The notes: generated by a model from the sequence alone, not told the origin. 64,000 nt of DNA from Saprospiraceae bacterium (GCA_022448945.1 JAKVCV010000015.1:62001-126000), one strand, 5' to 3'; numbered from the stretch's first letter, positions 18,758 to 28,470 are shown. Translations and numbers: made by a program.

Positions 18758-19450
18758 TCAAAGCGCATCAGCAGAAAAACGTTTATGTTGTATATGATAC
18801 AAAATTACACCCGCAAGCATTCCAATAGAATTTATTATAATATCAAGTATTTCCTTATCCCTTCCTGGAATATAGGCGTACTGTAAAAATTCAATTGAAG
18901 CACCAAACAGTGTACCAAAAAACAATAGAAACAAGACCTTATTTATAAAAGCCCAATTGGTATAATTACTTAAAATTATTAAAAATAAAATGGCAAAAAA
19001 ACAATATGCTAGAAAATGAAAGGCTTTATCAATGCTAGAAAAAACATTCAAAATTTGTTCTTGAATCGATTGTTTGATATACTTTTTAGCAACATCTCCT
19101 TTTTGAAAAGGCATAAAGTCACCAATAGGAATAGTAAGTACTACTGATTTATCACAAATTAAAATACCACCATCTTCATAGGGTGTGTCGAATGGCATAT
19201 TTTCAGGATAATTAAAAAAGGATGTATCAGATATATATTTTCGTCTTTTGCCATCTTCCATACGATATACATCAGGAACATTAACCATTTTAAAATTATC
19301 ACCTTCTTTAGGTATTATTCCTAAACTGATTTCGCCTGTTTGATAATGCCTTGAAATCTTAGGCCATAAAGCACCAACTAAAATGATATGAATATAGCAT
19401 ACAAAAATCGGCACAGAATATTTGATTAAAAATTTCTTAATTGTATTCAA
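18758..19450 (-). CDS. VanZ-like family membrane protein
   Basis: A 230-residue protein with one N-terminal span, a periplasmic stretch of about 110 residues, then three spans. The C-terminal part is the VanZ-like pattern: DKAFHFLAYCFFAILF, FGASIEFLQ, and PGRDKEILDIIINSIGMLAG. VanZ relatives sit in the envelope; their function is poorly defined outside teicoplanin resistance, and no resistance role is implied here. The start is TTG (19448-19450): a stop lies three codons upstream and the first span would be lost with a later start. The DinB-like gene is 27 bp upstream. Confidence 0.75.
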   Translation of the reverse strand: MNTIKKFLIKYSVPIFVCYIHIILVGALWPKISRHYQTGEISLGIIPKEGDNFKMVNVPDVYRMEDGKRRKYISDTSFFNYPENMPFDTPYEDGGILICDKSVVLTIPIGDFMPFQKGDVAKKYIKQSIQEQILNVFSSIDKAFHFLAYCFFAILFLIILSNYTNWAFINKVLFLLFFGTLFGASIEFLQYAYIPGRDKEILDIIINSIGMLAGVILYHIQHKRFSADAL

Positions 19451-19477
19451 TAGAATTTAATTTCCTCAATTTGACAA

Positions 19478-19945
19478 CTAAATAGCATCTATCAAAGCAA
19501 ACTGAAATAGATGGTGCCTTGAATGTGCATAATGATTCCATTCCCATTCCTGAAAATTTAGCATCCCCATAGCAGGGTGCATCGTTTTTTTTGTTTTATC
19601 ATCTTCAAAAAAAGCATAAAAAGCTTCAACATATTTTTCTAATACAATTATAGCTGCTTCCAAAGAATCAAACCTCAATTCTGGAAGATCTTCTAGCCCA
19701 GGTAATTTCACATTTTTATGAAAAGGATTTCTGTCTCGAATTAAATAATTGTAATTTTTTTTCAACTTTTCATCATTAAAGAAACGAACTCCTTTTACTT
19801 TTTCAATTGTAAATAAAAACAATGAACTTAAATGTTCTACCATATGCTGTGAAGTCATTATGCCCCAATCTGGTTTACTATCCTTGCTTAATAAATTAAG
19901 TTTATCAAACTGTGTAATTCTTAAAAATTTTTCTTGTGCGTTCAT
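19478..19945 (-). CDS. DUF1569 / DinB-like four-helix protein
   Basis: A soluble protein of 155 residues from the ATG at 19945. A longer frame begins at 20005, but its extra 20 residues are purely hydrophobic and lie in what looks like leader DNA, so the MNAQEKF start is preferred. WGIMTSQHMVEHL and NHYAHSRHHLFQF give the spaced His residues of the DinB superfamily, which usually bind a metal. Function unknown; it precedes the VanZ-like gene by 27 bp. Confidence 0.7.
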   Translation of the reverse strand: MNAQEKFLRITQFDKLNLLSKDSKPDWGIMTSQHMVEHLSSLFLFTIEKVKGVRFFNDEKLKKNYNYLIRDRNPFHKNVKLPGLEDLPELRFDSLEAAIIVLEKYVEAFYAFFEDDKTKKTMHPAMGMLNFQEWEWNHYAHSRHHLFQFALIDAI

Positions 19946-20117
19946 ATGATAAAGAGTAATTATTATATTTACAAACAATGTCAAATAAAGTAAGAGTACA
20001 AACAAAACACTCCCTAATCAATAAAATTAATTGCTTTTAAGCCTGCCAAATTTAGAGGAGATCAAGCATAATAATTTTATTTGCCTTACATTAAATACCA
20101 TTTATTTGTATAATATA

Positions 20118-22220
20118 TTAATTCCAATCTGAAATAATTTGGACTACTTCCTCAACATAAGGATCTTTTTTTAAGGATTTATGCCAATTCTTAATACTAT
20201 TTCCACGAATAGTATCCGCTTCAAGTGTAGAAACATCTGCTGCTAAAATAGAAACATTCAGAAAAGCACTTTCTTTGTTGATTTTTTTGTACTTTTCAGC
20301 AGTTGTATTATAATCTTTTTGTTGCGCCCTATATTCTTTAAGGTTCAAAGATATTTCACTATCCTCTTGTAGTGTTTTGAACCATTTTGCTCTTTCATCA
20401 ACCATCTTAAAAGCCACATTATCTGCAACACGTTTTTGACTTTTTCGTTTGATCTTATCAATTTTATTAATTTTTGATTTTTTATAGTAAACAGGCTCAA
20501 TTTCTGTCCAAGGCATTGGAAAATCTTCTTGTTTTTCACCTGTTTTCCTATAACTATAAGCCCCAGGCAAAATAATATCAGGTGTCACTCCTTTAAGTTG
20601 AGTAGACCCCCCATTTATTCTAAAAAACTTTTGAATGGTTATTTTCATCGAGCCTAACTTGCCCAACTCTTTATACTTTTGAGGTACTACAGCATCCAGA
20701 TCAAAGAAACGCTGAACTGTACCCTTCCCAAAAGTAGAAGGTGAAGTCCCAACGATAATTGCACGTCCATAATCCTGAAGGGCCGCTGCCATAATTTCAG
20801 AAGCAGAAGCAGAAAATGAATTTACCAGAATAACCAATGGGCCATCATACAAAAGATTTTGATCTCGATCTTCTAGTGGTCTTGGTCTACTATCTCTGCT
20901 TTTCACCTGAACAATAGGCCCTGATTTAATAAACAATCCACTCATGTCAACAACATCTCTAAGAGAGCCTCCCCCATTATAGCGCAAATCAATTACTATT
21001 CCATCAATTCCCTCTGCAATTAATTTCTGTACTTCTCTTTTTACATCTCTAGAACAACGTCTACCTCGTGGATCTTTAAAATCAGCGTAAAAGCTTCTAA
21101 GGTCAATCAAACCGATACGTTTTCTACATTTTTTATGCTGTAAAACTGCAGATTTAGCATAACTTTCTTCCAAAACAACTATATCTCTAATAATTGAAAT
21201 AACACTAATAGTGCCATCTGGTTTTTTAACGGTTAAACGCACTTCTGTACCTTTTTCACCCCGAATTAATGGTAATACATCATCCATTTTTCTATCTACG
21301 ATATCAACGGCTTCCTCTTTACCCTGTGCAACTTTTATAATAAGATCGTTTACACTCAGTTCTCCTTGTCTCCAGGAAGCAGAACCCGGTACAATTCTTA
21401 CTACCTTTGTATAGCCATCCTCCTGCCTTAATTGAGCACCAATACCTTCAAGTTTCCCAGAAATTCTAATGTTAAAATTCTCCTTTTCCAAAGGAGGGAA
21501 ATAACCAGTATGTGGTTCCATTACATTAGCAAGTGTATTCACATAAACTGCTATATCGTCATCTCTATCTTCCTGATCAATATCAATAAACAAACGATCA
21601 AACTGTTTCAAAATCTCTGCTCTAGATTTTTCTTCTATTTCTATAAAGGATAAAATATTGACTGTAGTATCATTTTCTTCTTTAGCCTTTTCTTGACGTT
21701 TAAGTTTAGCGTGCATATCCAACATAACCCTGTATTTGAGAATATGATGCCAGCGCAAATTCAATTCATCTAATGTACTAGCATATGACAACTTATCATC
21801 ATTAGTTTCTATTTGTTCTCCTTTTATATCAAAATCAAAAGGTTTTGAAAGAATTTCCTTATAAAAATTTTTTATCTGTAATATTCTTTCATCTCTAATT
21901 TTATGTAATGCATCAAAAAATTTAAAGTCTTTATTTTTGGCATAATCATCAAGCATTAATTTATGTTTTTCAAAACTATCAATGTCTTTTTGCAAGAAAA
22001 AACGTTTCCCATTGTCTACACGTTTCAAATATATATTATAAGCCCTTATCGATAAACTATCATCTATTTTAGCTTCAGTATAGTGATTATAAGCTAAACT
22101 TTGGAGAACGACATCCATCAAAAGTGATTCTTTATTTGGATAATCTTGGTCAACGGTTTTAAATGCCAAAACAGCAGAACAAGCAAAAACTAAGAAAAAG
22201 CAATATTTTTTATTGAACAT
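20118..22220 (-). CDS. prc: Prc-type carboxy-terminal processing protease (S41) with PDZ domain
   Basis: A 700-residue periplasmic endoprotease with an N-terminal signal sequence. Like E. coli Prc/Tsp it has a large N-terminal region, a PDZ domain (about 240-330, KLEGIGAQLRQEDGYTKV) and the S41 core. The core has GIVIDLRYNGGGSL, the catalytic Ser in NSFSASASEIM (about 470) and the catalytic Lys in STFGKGTVQRF (about 496), spaced as in Prc. A Lys-rich helical C-terminal domain follows. Such enzymes degrade or trim unfolded envelope proteins and murein hydrolases. Transcribed alone. Confidence 0.94.
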   Translation of the reverse strand: MFNKKYCFFLVFACSAVLAFKTVDQDYPNKESLLMDVVLQSLAYNHYTEAKIDDSLSIRAYNIYLKRVDNGKRFFLQKDIDSFEKHKLMLDDYAKNKDFKFFDALHKIRDERILQIKNFYKEILSKPFDFDIKGEQIETNDDKLSYASTLDELNLRWHHILKYRVMLDMHAKLKRQEKAKEENDTTVNILSFIEIEEKSRAEILKQFDRLFIDIDQEDRDDDIAVYVNTLANVMEPHTGYFPPLEKENFNIRISGKLEGIGAQLRQEDGYTKVVRIVPGSASWRQGELSVNDLIIKVAQGKEEAVDIVDRKMDDVLPLIRGEKGTEVRLTVKKPDGTISVISIIRDIVVLEESYAKSAVLQHKKCRKRIGLIDLRSFYADFKDPRGRRCSRDVKREVQKLIAEGIDGIVIDLRYNGGGSLRDVVDMSGLFIKSGPIVQVKSRDSRPRPLEDRDQNLLYDGPLVILVNSFSASASEIMAAALQDYGRAIIVGTSPSTFGKGTVQRFFDLDAVVPQKYKELGKLGSMKITIQKFFRINGGSTQLKGVTPDIILPGAYSYRKTGEKQEDFPMPWTEIEPVYYKKSKINKIDKIKRKSQKRVADNVAFKMVDERAKWFKTLQEDSEISLNLKEYRAQQKDYNTTAEKYKKINKESAFLNVSILAADVSTLEADTIRGNSIKNWHKSLKKDPYVEEVVQIISDWN

Positions 22221-22533
22221 AATTATTTAGACTTTATAGAATCTTTATAGCATTATAAAAAATTTTTATTAGATCGTCGATTTACATCTTTCAATGAAAA
22301 AAATCTTCTAATTATAGAGAGTTACTGAATATTATACCACTAAACAACTTAAAAAGCAATTAATAGGGTTTTTTAACTACTATTTAACAAAAATACTATT
22401 AAACTTACACATATTTCTGCCATTTAGCTTTGAAGTTGTTTTTTTTTTAAATTTTATATTCAAAAAGGCAAAGTTTAAATTATATATGGGGTATTTAAAC
22501 CCTTAACTCTATTTTATACCTAAAACCAAATCT
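22221..22533. other. 313-bp divergent intergenic region
   Basis: AT-rich spacer between prc and the DUF4286 gene. Apart from the plus-strand -7 candidate at 22425-22432, no gene or stable hairpin is evident. Confidence 0.5.
22425..22432 (+). promoter_or_regulatory. Candidate -7 box for DUF4286 gene
   Basis: TAGCTTTG matches TAnnTTTG exactly, about 100 bp before the ATG at 22534. There is only a TT at the -33 position. Confidence 0.4.
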
Positions 22534-22839
22534 ATGATTATTTACAATGTTACAGTAAAAATTAATAATGAAGTGCACTCTGATTGGTTAGAATGGATGA
22601 AGAAGGTGCATGTAGCAGATGTTATGCAAACAGGATATTTTATTAGCAATCAAATTGCCAGAGTTCTAGGGCAAGACGAAACTGATGGCATCACTTATGC
22701 AATACAATACATATGTAATGACATGAAGGCTCTTCATGAATATACAATTAACGAAGCACCTGCACTTCAAAAAGAACACACAGAAAGATATCAGGGTAAA
22801 TTTGTAGCATACAGAACATTATTAGAAATTATAAGCTAA
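22534..22839 (+). CDS. DUF4286 family protein
   Basis: A 101-residue soluble protein of the ferredoxin-like (dimeric alpha-beta barrel) type. It starts MIIYNVTVKI and has WLEWMKKVHVADVMQTGYF and the ending RYQGKFVAYRTLLEII, which identify the DUF4286 family common in Bacteroidota. Function unknown. It stands alone, with 400 bp to the next gene. Confidence 0.8.
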   Translation: MIIYNVTVKINNEVHSDWLEWMKKVHVADVMQTGYFISNQIARVLGQDETDGITYAIQYICNDMKALHEYTINEAPALQKEHTERYQGKFVAYRTLLEIIS

Positions 22840-23239
22840 TAATTAATTAGAAATAACTAACTCATTAAATTGAAAATTTATATCCAATTCTGATTTACAA
22901 AACTTATTAACCCCAATAAAATTTTCTTTTGTTAAAAAAATGAGGTGGATTTATCGATTGAAATTAATTAACTTTTAAAGTTTTATAAGTTGAAAATATA
23001 AAAAAGAAACAAATTTTTAGTTTAAGCGCAGTGATAGCTAAGTTGTTACTAATTAAGATATTTTAAACCTTAATGCTTCATAAGAGAACAGGAAAAAATA
23101 GCTTTTTTGTCAAATTTCAAAAAAAAATATGATTTTCGGATTTATAGCCTTATTTTTGCAGTTTATATAAACATATACAAATCACCATTGTATCAATAAA
23201 TTAATTATCTGACCAAAATATAAGACTATAATACTAACT
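22840..23239. other. 400-bp intergenic stretch
   Basis: No frame of useful length and no strong hairpin seen. The right end carries the -7 candidate for the HAD-like gene at 23151-23158. Confidence 0.5.
23151..23158 (+). promoter_or_regulatory. Candidate -7 box for HAD-like gene
   Basis: TATTTTTG fits TAnnTTTG and lies about 80 bp before the start at 23240; the -33 position reads TTTTC, an imperfect match. Confidence 0.4.
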
Positions 23240-23665
23240 ATGGCCAAGAAACTCAAAGAATTAAAAGACTCAGAAGGAAATCTAATTAGTCCAATTTTAC
23301 CCGATGGCGTAAAAAATTATCTTATAGATATTGATGGCACAATTACAGATGATGTGCCCAATGAAGAACCAGAACGGATGGGAACTTGTGTTCCGTATCC
23401 AGATGCATTAGAAACATTAAATAAATGGTATGAACAAGGGCATTATATTTGTTTCTTTACATCTAGAACAGAATCACATCGTGAAATTACGGAGAAGTGG
23501 TTAAAGAAAACAGGATTTAAATATCACAGCCTTCTGATGGGTAAACCTCGTGGTGGAAATTATCATTGGATAGACAATCATATGGTTAAAGCAACACGAT
23601 TCAAAGGAAAATTTACTGATTTAATTTTAAAAGAAAAGAAAATTGAAGTCTTTAATGATGATTAA
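23240..23665 (+). CDS. HAD-superfamily phosphatase-like protein (BT0820-like)
   Basis: A small 141-residue HAD hydrolase without a cap domain. Motif I is NYLIDIDGTITDD with Asp30 as expected nucleophile and Asp32 as acid/base. Motif II is the Thr/Ser in CFFTSRTESHREI. Lys in MGKPRGGNYHWID and the Asp in that block provide motifs III and IV. The length and pattern match small Bacteroidota HAD phosphatases of unknown substrate. It precedes rpmH by 125 bp, but rpmH has its own promoter. Confidence 0.8.
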   Translation: MAKKLKELKDSEGNLISPILPDGVKNYLIDIDGTITDDVPNEEPERMGTCVPYPDALETLNKWYEQGHYICFFTSRTESHREITEKWLKKTGFKYHSLLMGKPRGGNYHWIDNHMVKATRFKGKFTDLILKEKKIEVFNDD

Positions 23666-23717
23666 CATGTAAATAATTATTGATTTTATATTTCTATTTA
23701 AATCATCAGGATTTACA

Positions 23718-23748
23718 TTTGGAAACTATTTTTTTATTTCTATCTTTG
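23718..23748 (+). promoter_or_regulatory. Bacteroidota-type promoter of rpmH
   Basis: TTTG (23718-23721), 19 nt, then TATCTTTG (23741-23748): both boxes and the spacing agree with the Bacteroidota housekeeping promoter. Predicted transcription start is about 23755, giving a leader of about 35 nt. Confidence 0.75.
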
Positions 23749-23790
23749 TACTCGCTTTAAAAACAGAAAACTATTAAATAGGACATAATA

Positions 23791-23949
23791 ATGAAACGAA
23801 CATTTCAACCATCGAAGCGCAAGCGTAAAAACAAACATGGTTTTCGAGAACGCATGAGTAGTAAAAACGGTCGCCGTGTACTAGCTAGCCGTCGCAAAAA
23901 AGGGCGCAAACAATTGACTGTTTCTGACGAAAAACATGGTTTAAAATAA
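23791..23949 (+). CDS. rpmH: 50S ribosomal protein L34
   Basis: A 52-residue highly basic protein beginning [20 protein letters not shown], followed by [20 protein letters not shown], unmistakably L34. The C-terminal extension [12 protein letters not shown] is typical of Bacteroidota. It is a structural protein of the large ribosomal subunit near the peptide exit region. It has its own promoter and is followed by a strong terminator before rnpA. Confidence 0.98.
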   Translation: MKRTFQPSKRKRKNKHGFRERMSSKNGRRVLASRRKKGRKQLTVSDEKHGLK

Positions 23950-23981
23950 TTTTATTGCTTTGATATGAAGTAATAAAACAT

Positions 23982-24018
23982 TTCGTCTAGCTACAATATG
24001 TGGCTAGACGAATTTTAT
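23982..24018 (+). terminator. Terminator after rpmH
   Basis: TTCGTCTAGCTAC pairs with GTGGCTAGACGAA (one G-T pair) over an AATAT loop, followed by TTTTATT. It should cap most rpmH transcripts, so rnpA is either read through or has its own promoter. Confidence 0.85.
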
Positions 24019-24085
24019 TGTTGTGGACTTCTGTCTCTTGTGCTTAGATTGTTCACAATTCTAATAATTATTAATTACTTCAATC

Positions 24086-24490
24086 ATGAGCTTAAGCCCC
24101 AAAAAAAGCTTCACAAAATCGGAGCGATTAAAGAGCAAAAAACAAATAGGGTTATTGTTTAAAAACAAACAAAGTATTGGCATATATCCTTTAAGGATTT
24201 TCTGGGCTGAAACTGATATCCAACAAACTTCCTATCCTGCAAAAGCAACTTTCAGCGTATCAAAAAAAACCTTCAAAAAAGCAGTTAAACGTAATTTCTA
24301 CAAACGATTGATGCGAGAAGTATACCGTAAACACAAACACATACTCTACCAAAAATTACAAAAAGAAAAAAAAACTATAAATTTACTATTACTTTATGTA
24401 GGTAAAGATGATAGCAATTACGAGCTTATTGAAAAAAAATACTTGCTCTTAATAGATGAATTCTTTTCGAAATTAATGGTTAAAAAATGA
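24086..24490 (+). CDS. rnpA: Ribonuclease P protein component
   Basis: A 134-residue basic protein that binds RNase P RNA and helps pre-tRNA 5'-leader cleavage. It opens with [17 protein letters not shown] and has [20 protein letters not shown] followed by MREVYRKHK, the signature region (normally KRNRxKRxxRE; Asn-Phe-Tyr here is a modest variant). It follows rpmH in the usual order and overlaps yidD by 4 nt (ATGA), implying translational coupling. Confidence 0.95.
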   Translation: MSLSPKKSFTKSERLKSKKQIGLLFKNKQSIGIYPLRIFWAETDIQQTSYPAKATFSVSKKTFKKAVKRNFYKRLMREVYRKHKHILYQKLQKEKKTINLLLLYVGKDDSNYELIEKKYLLLIDEFFSKLMVKK

Positions 24491-24738
24491 AAAAGTTTAT
24501 AACACTTATATATTTACCATTTAAAATTTTAGGGTTCCTGTTGATTATTGTAATTAAATTTTATCAACTTGCCATTTCACCAATTCTTCCTTCTTCCTGT
24601 CGTTATACTCCTACATGTTCGAGCTATAGTCTTGAGGCGATTAAAAAATATGGGCCTCTAAAAGGTTGTTATTTAGCAATTCGTCGTATCTTGCGTTGTA
24701 GCCCTTGGGGAGGACATGGACATGATCCGGTTCCGTGA
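24487..24738 (+). CDS. yidD: Membrane protein insertion efficiency factor YidD
   Basis: An 83-residue membrane-associated protein that assists YidC-dependent insertion. It has a hydrophobic N-terminus, then [20 protein letters not shown] and [15 protein letters not shown], the Cys-rich signature of the family. The start overlaps the rnpA stop. No yidC follows; a lipoprotein gene comes next after 33 bp. Confidence 0.95.
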   Translation: MKKFITLIYLPFKILGFLLIIVIKFYQLAISPILPSSCRYTPTCSSYSLEAIKKYGPLKGCYLAIRRILRCSPWGGHGHDPVP

Positions 24739-24771
24739 ATAGAAATTAATTTAGGCTTTAAAAATACTTAA

Positions 24772-25098
24772 ATGAAACATCTTACTTATGGTATAATTAC
24801 TTTTTTTTTTCCTGTTGTCTTGCTCATTAGTTGTGGTGAGAAACCAGCAGAAGAGTATGCAAAAAAATTCTGTATCTGTTCAAAAAACTTATCTGAAGCA
24901 GTAAACCAAGTAAAATTAGGCAACATTTCCCAAGATAGATTTAATCAAATTTCAAAAGAACACGAAACTTGTATGGGAGACAATGACCCCCTAAAATCCC
25001 TTAAAGAAAATCCCGCTAAACAAGAACAATTCAAAGCAGATTTTCTTAAAGAATTAGAAATACAATGCCCTGATATAGCTCGTAATATGGGGTTTTAA
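24772..25098 (+). CDS. Small cysteine-containing lipoprotein, unrecognised
   Basis: 108 residues with a lipoprotein signal ending LLIS-Cys21. The mature part is helical and charged and carries further cysteines (FCICSKNL, HETCMG, IQCPDI), which could pair in the periplasm. I do not recognise the family. It lies between yidD and an acyltransferase gene (15 bp before the latter), so it is probably part of the rnpA-yidD transcript. Confidence 0.7.
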   Translation: MKHLTYGIITFFFPVVLLISCGEKPAEEYAKKFCICSKNLSEAVNQVKLGNISQDRFNQISKEHETCMGDNDPLKSLKENPAKQEQFKADFLKELEIQCPDIARNMGF

Positions 25099-25113
25099 TA
25101 AAATAATTAAGAT

Positions 25114-25731
25114 ATGAAAATATTGAGTAAAGCTTTTCTTAAAGCAATAGGATGGACTTTAGACGATAATGCACCAGATGAAATATTTGAAAAATGTGTT
25201 TTGATTTGTGCACCACATACATCAAATTGGGATTATCCTCTTGCCGTTGCAATGATGGACATTCTTGGAATAAAAGCTCGATATGCTCTGAAAAAAGAAC
25301 TCATGGTTTTCCCGCAAAGTGTCATTTTCAAAACACTAGGAGGCATATCTATAGACAGAAGCCCACGAAAAGAAGGTGAAGAACGACCAAGTACCGTTCA
25401 GGTTATTGCTGACTTATTTGACAAACACGATAAATTATGCCTTTTGATTGCTTCAGAAGGGTCTCGATCATTACGCGAAGAATGGAAAACGGGATTCTAC
25501 TATATTGCCCTTAAAGCAAAAGTACCTATCTGTTTAGGATATCTCAATTATGAAACTAAAAGTGGTGGCTTTGGCAATATTTTCTATCCAAGTGGTGATC
25601 TTCAATCAGACATGGAAAAAATTATGCTTTTCTATGAAGATAAGGTGGGGAAAAAACCTGAAAAATTTTGTCTAGACAAACGATTTTACAAAGGACCTGA
25701 ACAAACAATAACAAAAGAAAAAAATCAATAA
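25114..25731 (+). CDS. PlsC-like 1-acyl-glycerol-3-phosphate acyltransferase
   Basis: A 205-residue acyltransferase acting at the cytoplasmic membrane in phospholipid synthesis or remodelling. The HX4D catalytic motif is H35TSNWD40 in ICAPHTSNWDYPLA. The phosphate-binding region is FKTLGGISIDRS, and ASEGSRSLREEWKTGFYYIA is the third block (EGTR-like, here EGSR). It has no N-terminal membrane span and is short, like the 200-residue Bacteroidota homologues. It is in a tight run with the genes on both sides (15 and 11 bp). Confidence 0.85.
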   Translation: MKILSKAFLKAIGWTLDDNAPDEIFEKCVLICAPHTSNWDYPLAVAMMDILGIKARYALKKELMVFPQSVIFKTLGGISIDRSPRKEGEERPSTVQVIADLFDKHDKLCLLIASEGSRSLREEWKTGFYYIALKAKVPICLGYLNYETKSGGFGNIFYPSGDLQSDMEKIMLFYEDKVGKKPEKFCLDKRFYKGPEQTITKEKNQ

Positions 25732-25742
25732 TTTTAGGTGTC

Positions 25743-26702
25743 ATGTTGTATTCTTTTAATAAAAAACCTCATAGAATGATCCCGTTCTTCTTGATTCTCG
25801 CTCTCTTTTATTTCGAATGCAAAAATAGTGTAGAAAAGAAATCTTCTGCTAATACCTCAATAACTGCCAAAGACTCTTTTCGCTATGACCTTAATGAACC
25901 AAACACCAAATTCAAACTGACCAAAAAACTAAAAGAAATATCTGGTTTAACATGTTACAAAGATAAGTGGTTGTTTGCTGTTCAGGATGAACGTGGAGCA
26001 ATGTATCGTATTGATATAAAATCAGGCGAAATAAAAGATGTAATTAAATTTTATGGAGATGGAGATTTTGAAGGAATAGCGTCGAATGATAGTATTTTTT
26101 ATGTTATTAGAGCAGATGGAGTCCTTTTTAAAATTAATGACTGGGAAAAGAAAAAGAAAATTAAATCCAAAAAAATTAAAACTCATTTAGGCTCAATTAA
26201 TGATACTGAAGGGCTTGCTTACGACCCTGTTTCCAACGACTTGATAATTGCATGTAAAGGTTCGTCTGCAATTGGATATGAAGCTCATAAATCGCGTTCC
26301 GTTTATGCTTACGATCTTGATTCTGCAAACTTCAATATCACTCCAGTTTGTACAATAACAAGAAAAAAATTTAAAAAATTCATCAAAGAAAATTTTGCTA
26401 ATAACCCGGAATATAAACCTTATAAAAAAGAAATAAAAGAAGCAAAAAAAAGTATTATTATTAAACCCTCAGCTATTGCAGTACATCCAATTACTAAAAA
26501 CTATTATATACTATCCGCGATAAGCAACACACTAATTGTTATGGATCGCAGCAGTAACATAAAGCACATAAAAAGACTTTCAAAAAAACAATTTGAACAA
26601 GCTGAAGGTATCGCTTTTAGCACTGATGGTGATCTGTTTATTTCTTCAGAAGGACTGAAGAAAAAAGCCCGTATTTACAAATTCGATTATATCCCGAAAT
26701 AA
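25743..26702 (+). CDS. SdiA-regulated-like beta-propeller lipoprotein
   Basis: A 319-residue protein with a hydrophobic start ending FYFEC, a possible lipobox (Cys26 from this start; an alternative Met12 would place it at Cys15). The rest resembles the SdiA-regulated/phytase-like propeller: LKEISGLTCYKDKWLFAVQ, GDGDFEGIASND, DTEGLAYDPVSNDLIIACKG, and EGIAFSTDGDLFISSEG. Such proteins sit on the outer surface or in the periplasm; the ligand is unknown, and SdiA control is only the family's name. Last gene of the rnpA run. Confidence 0.75.
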   Translation: MLYSFNKKPHRMIPFFLILALFYFECKNSVEKKSSANTSITAKDSFRYDLNEPNTKFKLTKKLKEISGLTCYKDKWLFAVQDERGAMYRIDIKSGEIKDVIKFYGDGDFEGIASNDSIFYVIRADGVLFKINDWEKKKKIKSKKIKTHLGSINDTEGLAYDPVSNDLIIACKGSSAIGYEAHKSRSVYAYDLDSANFNITPVCTITRKKFKKFIKENFANNPEYKPYKKEIKEAKKSIIIKPSAIAVHPITKNYYILSAISNTLIVMDRSSNIKHIKRLSKKQFEQAEGIAFSTDGDLFISSEGLKKKARIYKFDYIPK

Positions 26703-26849
26703 TTATTTTCAAATATAATATTAGTTTGCTTGTCCCATATTATCTAATTTATGAATTTTCTTCCATTTTCAACAGTACTTTTGTCCACTAGCATTAGTGC
26801 CTATTATTAAAGCAATATATTAGTTAATTGTATATCTTAATTAAAAAAA

Positions 26850-28295
26850 TTATGATTCAGCAAGAGCGATCATCAAACTTTCGAGTTTCTTTTTCATAAC
26901 AAAACCTGAACAAGAATAATTATTAACAATAATACTAAAAGAAAGTAATTTACCAGACTGTGTATTAACATAACCTGTATAACTTCGAATTCGATTCATT
27001 GAACCACTTTTTGCACGTATATTGTTTTCAGCTGCAGAATTACGGCAAATATTTTTTAATGTGCCAGTACGACCGGCAATAGCTAATTGATTATAAAAAT
27101 CATTAAACGATTTTTTATCAAGATACATTTTACGCATAATCTCAGCAAACGTTTTGGCGGAGACACCATTTCTTGCAGATAATCCACAACCATCTTTCAT
27201 AAAAAATCCTTCCATATCTAACCCTCGGCTTTTCCAAAACTCATTTACTGCAGCAATACCATTATTTGTACGCCCAACACCTTTTTTCTTTACTCCAATT
27301 GTTTTTAAGAATGCTTCACAATACATATTTCGACTACGTTCATTTACATGTTTGCAAATCACAGATAATTTTGGAGACTTATGCGTATGAAATGTAGTTC
27401 TATCTTCTAGTTTTTTGAACATTCTTTGAGTAGTTTCCTTTTTGGAAACTGGTACGCCACTATTTATAAGAGAATTTCGCAAATCGTGTGCACATAAAAA
27501 AGCCGGGTCTGGAATAGCACCTTTAATATCAAAAACACCACTACCTCTAGGTATCGTACCCCTTATTATAGCATTTGTTCCAAATGGAGCAGAAAAAACA
27601 TAAGCATTGTCTCCACTCCTACTTCCTGAACTAGTAACACGATTATCAATATTTAGATTTGGAACTTTAGGAACTATACTACTGATTTTAGGAGTCCCCC
27701 CATAATTCTTATTCTTTTCAAAATTGATATAATACAAATTATCATGGTAATTTAATCCACATGAGCCTGCACCATAATGGTTACCTATGTCGCCCCACTG
27801 CCAGGTTGAAATAAGTACCTCATCATCAAAATGACTTGCATCTCCTATAATTGCACCTTGGATTTTCTTGATACCTACTTTTTTAATTGCATCAACAAAC
27901 TCTTTCATTAATAACTCTCTGCTCAAAACACCATCCATTATTGGAGATGCAAGACTAGGGTCACCAGCACCTCTAATATATAAGTTCCCATTTAAAGTGC
28001 CATTATTTATTTCCCCACTATATTCCAAATAAGTTTTAAAAATATAATTGCTACCAAGTATGGCCAAAGCACTTCCAGTAGTAATTACCTTCATCGACGA
28101 AGCGGGAATCAAAGCTTTTGTGAAATTTCTTTGTGCAAATATTTTATTGCTGTCAATATCAATAGCGCAAAATCCTATCGATGCATATTTCAGGTCAATA
28201 TCTTTTTCTAAAACCTCTAATGCCATTTCAATTTTAGATTGAGCTAATATCTGTAAAGACAATGAGAGGGAAATTAATAGTAGGACTTTATTCAT
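26850..28295 (-). CDS. dacB: D-alanyl-D-alanine carboxypeptidase/endopeptidase (PBP4, S13)
   Basis: A 481-residue periplasmic peptidoglycan hydrolase with signal peptide. The SxxK motif is S66SMK69 in LIPASSMKVITTG. The second block is DGCGLSARNGVS (usually DGSGLS), with Cys in place of the first Ser. The KTG-like box is RAKSGSMNRIRSYTGYV. The large insertion between the first and second motifs is characteristic of the PBP4/S13 class. It trims pentapeptides and cuts cross-links. Divergent from thioredoxin. Confidence 0.92.
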   Translation of the reverse strand: MNKVLLLISLSLSLQILAQSKIEMALEVLEKDIDLKYASIGFCAIDIDSNKIFAQRNFTKALIPASSMKVITTGSALAILGSNYIFKTYLEYSGEINNGTLNGNLYIRGAGDPSLASPIMDGVLSRELLMKEFVDAIKKVGIKKIQGAIIGDASHFDDEVLISTWQWGDIGNHYGAGSCGLNYHDNLYYINFEKNKNYGGTPKISSIVPKVPNLNIDNRVTSSGSRSGDNAYVFSAPFGTNAIIRGTIPRGSGVFDIKGAIPDPAFLCAHDLRNSLINSGVPVSKKETTQRMFKKLEDRTTFHTHKSPKLSVICKHVNERSRNMYCEAFLKTIGVKKKGVGRTNNGIAAVNEFWKSRGLDMEGFFMKDGCGLSARNGVSAKTFAEIMRKMYLDKKSFNDFYNQLAIAGRTGTLKNICRNSAAENNIRAKSGSMNRIRSYTGYVNTQSGKLLSFSIIVNNYSCSGFVMKKKLESLMIALAES

Positions 28296-28470
28296 TAGGT
28301 TTTTTTTAAATTAAAAGCTTATTTACAACTAGGCTTTCTTTAATCCCAAAAGGTAACTTTTTTTCGTATATACTTAAAATTATAATACATTTTTTATGTG
28401 CTTTAGTATTTACAATAAATAAAAGATTTCTTTTGGTGGATTGCAACATTATAACTAAATTCGTTGTTAA

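Noticed and set aside
23791-24738. Possible replication origin next to rpmH-rnpA
   Set aside because: Neither dnaA nor clustered TTATCCACA boxes were seen; this cluster is not reliably at the origin in Bacteroidota.
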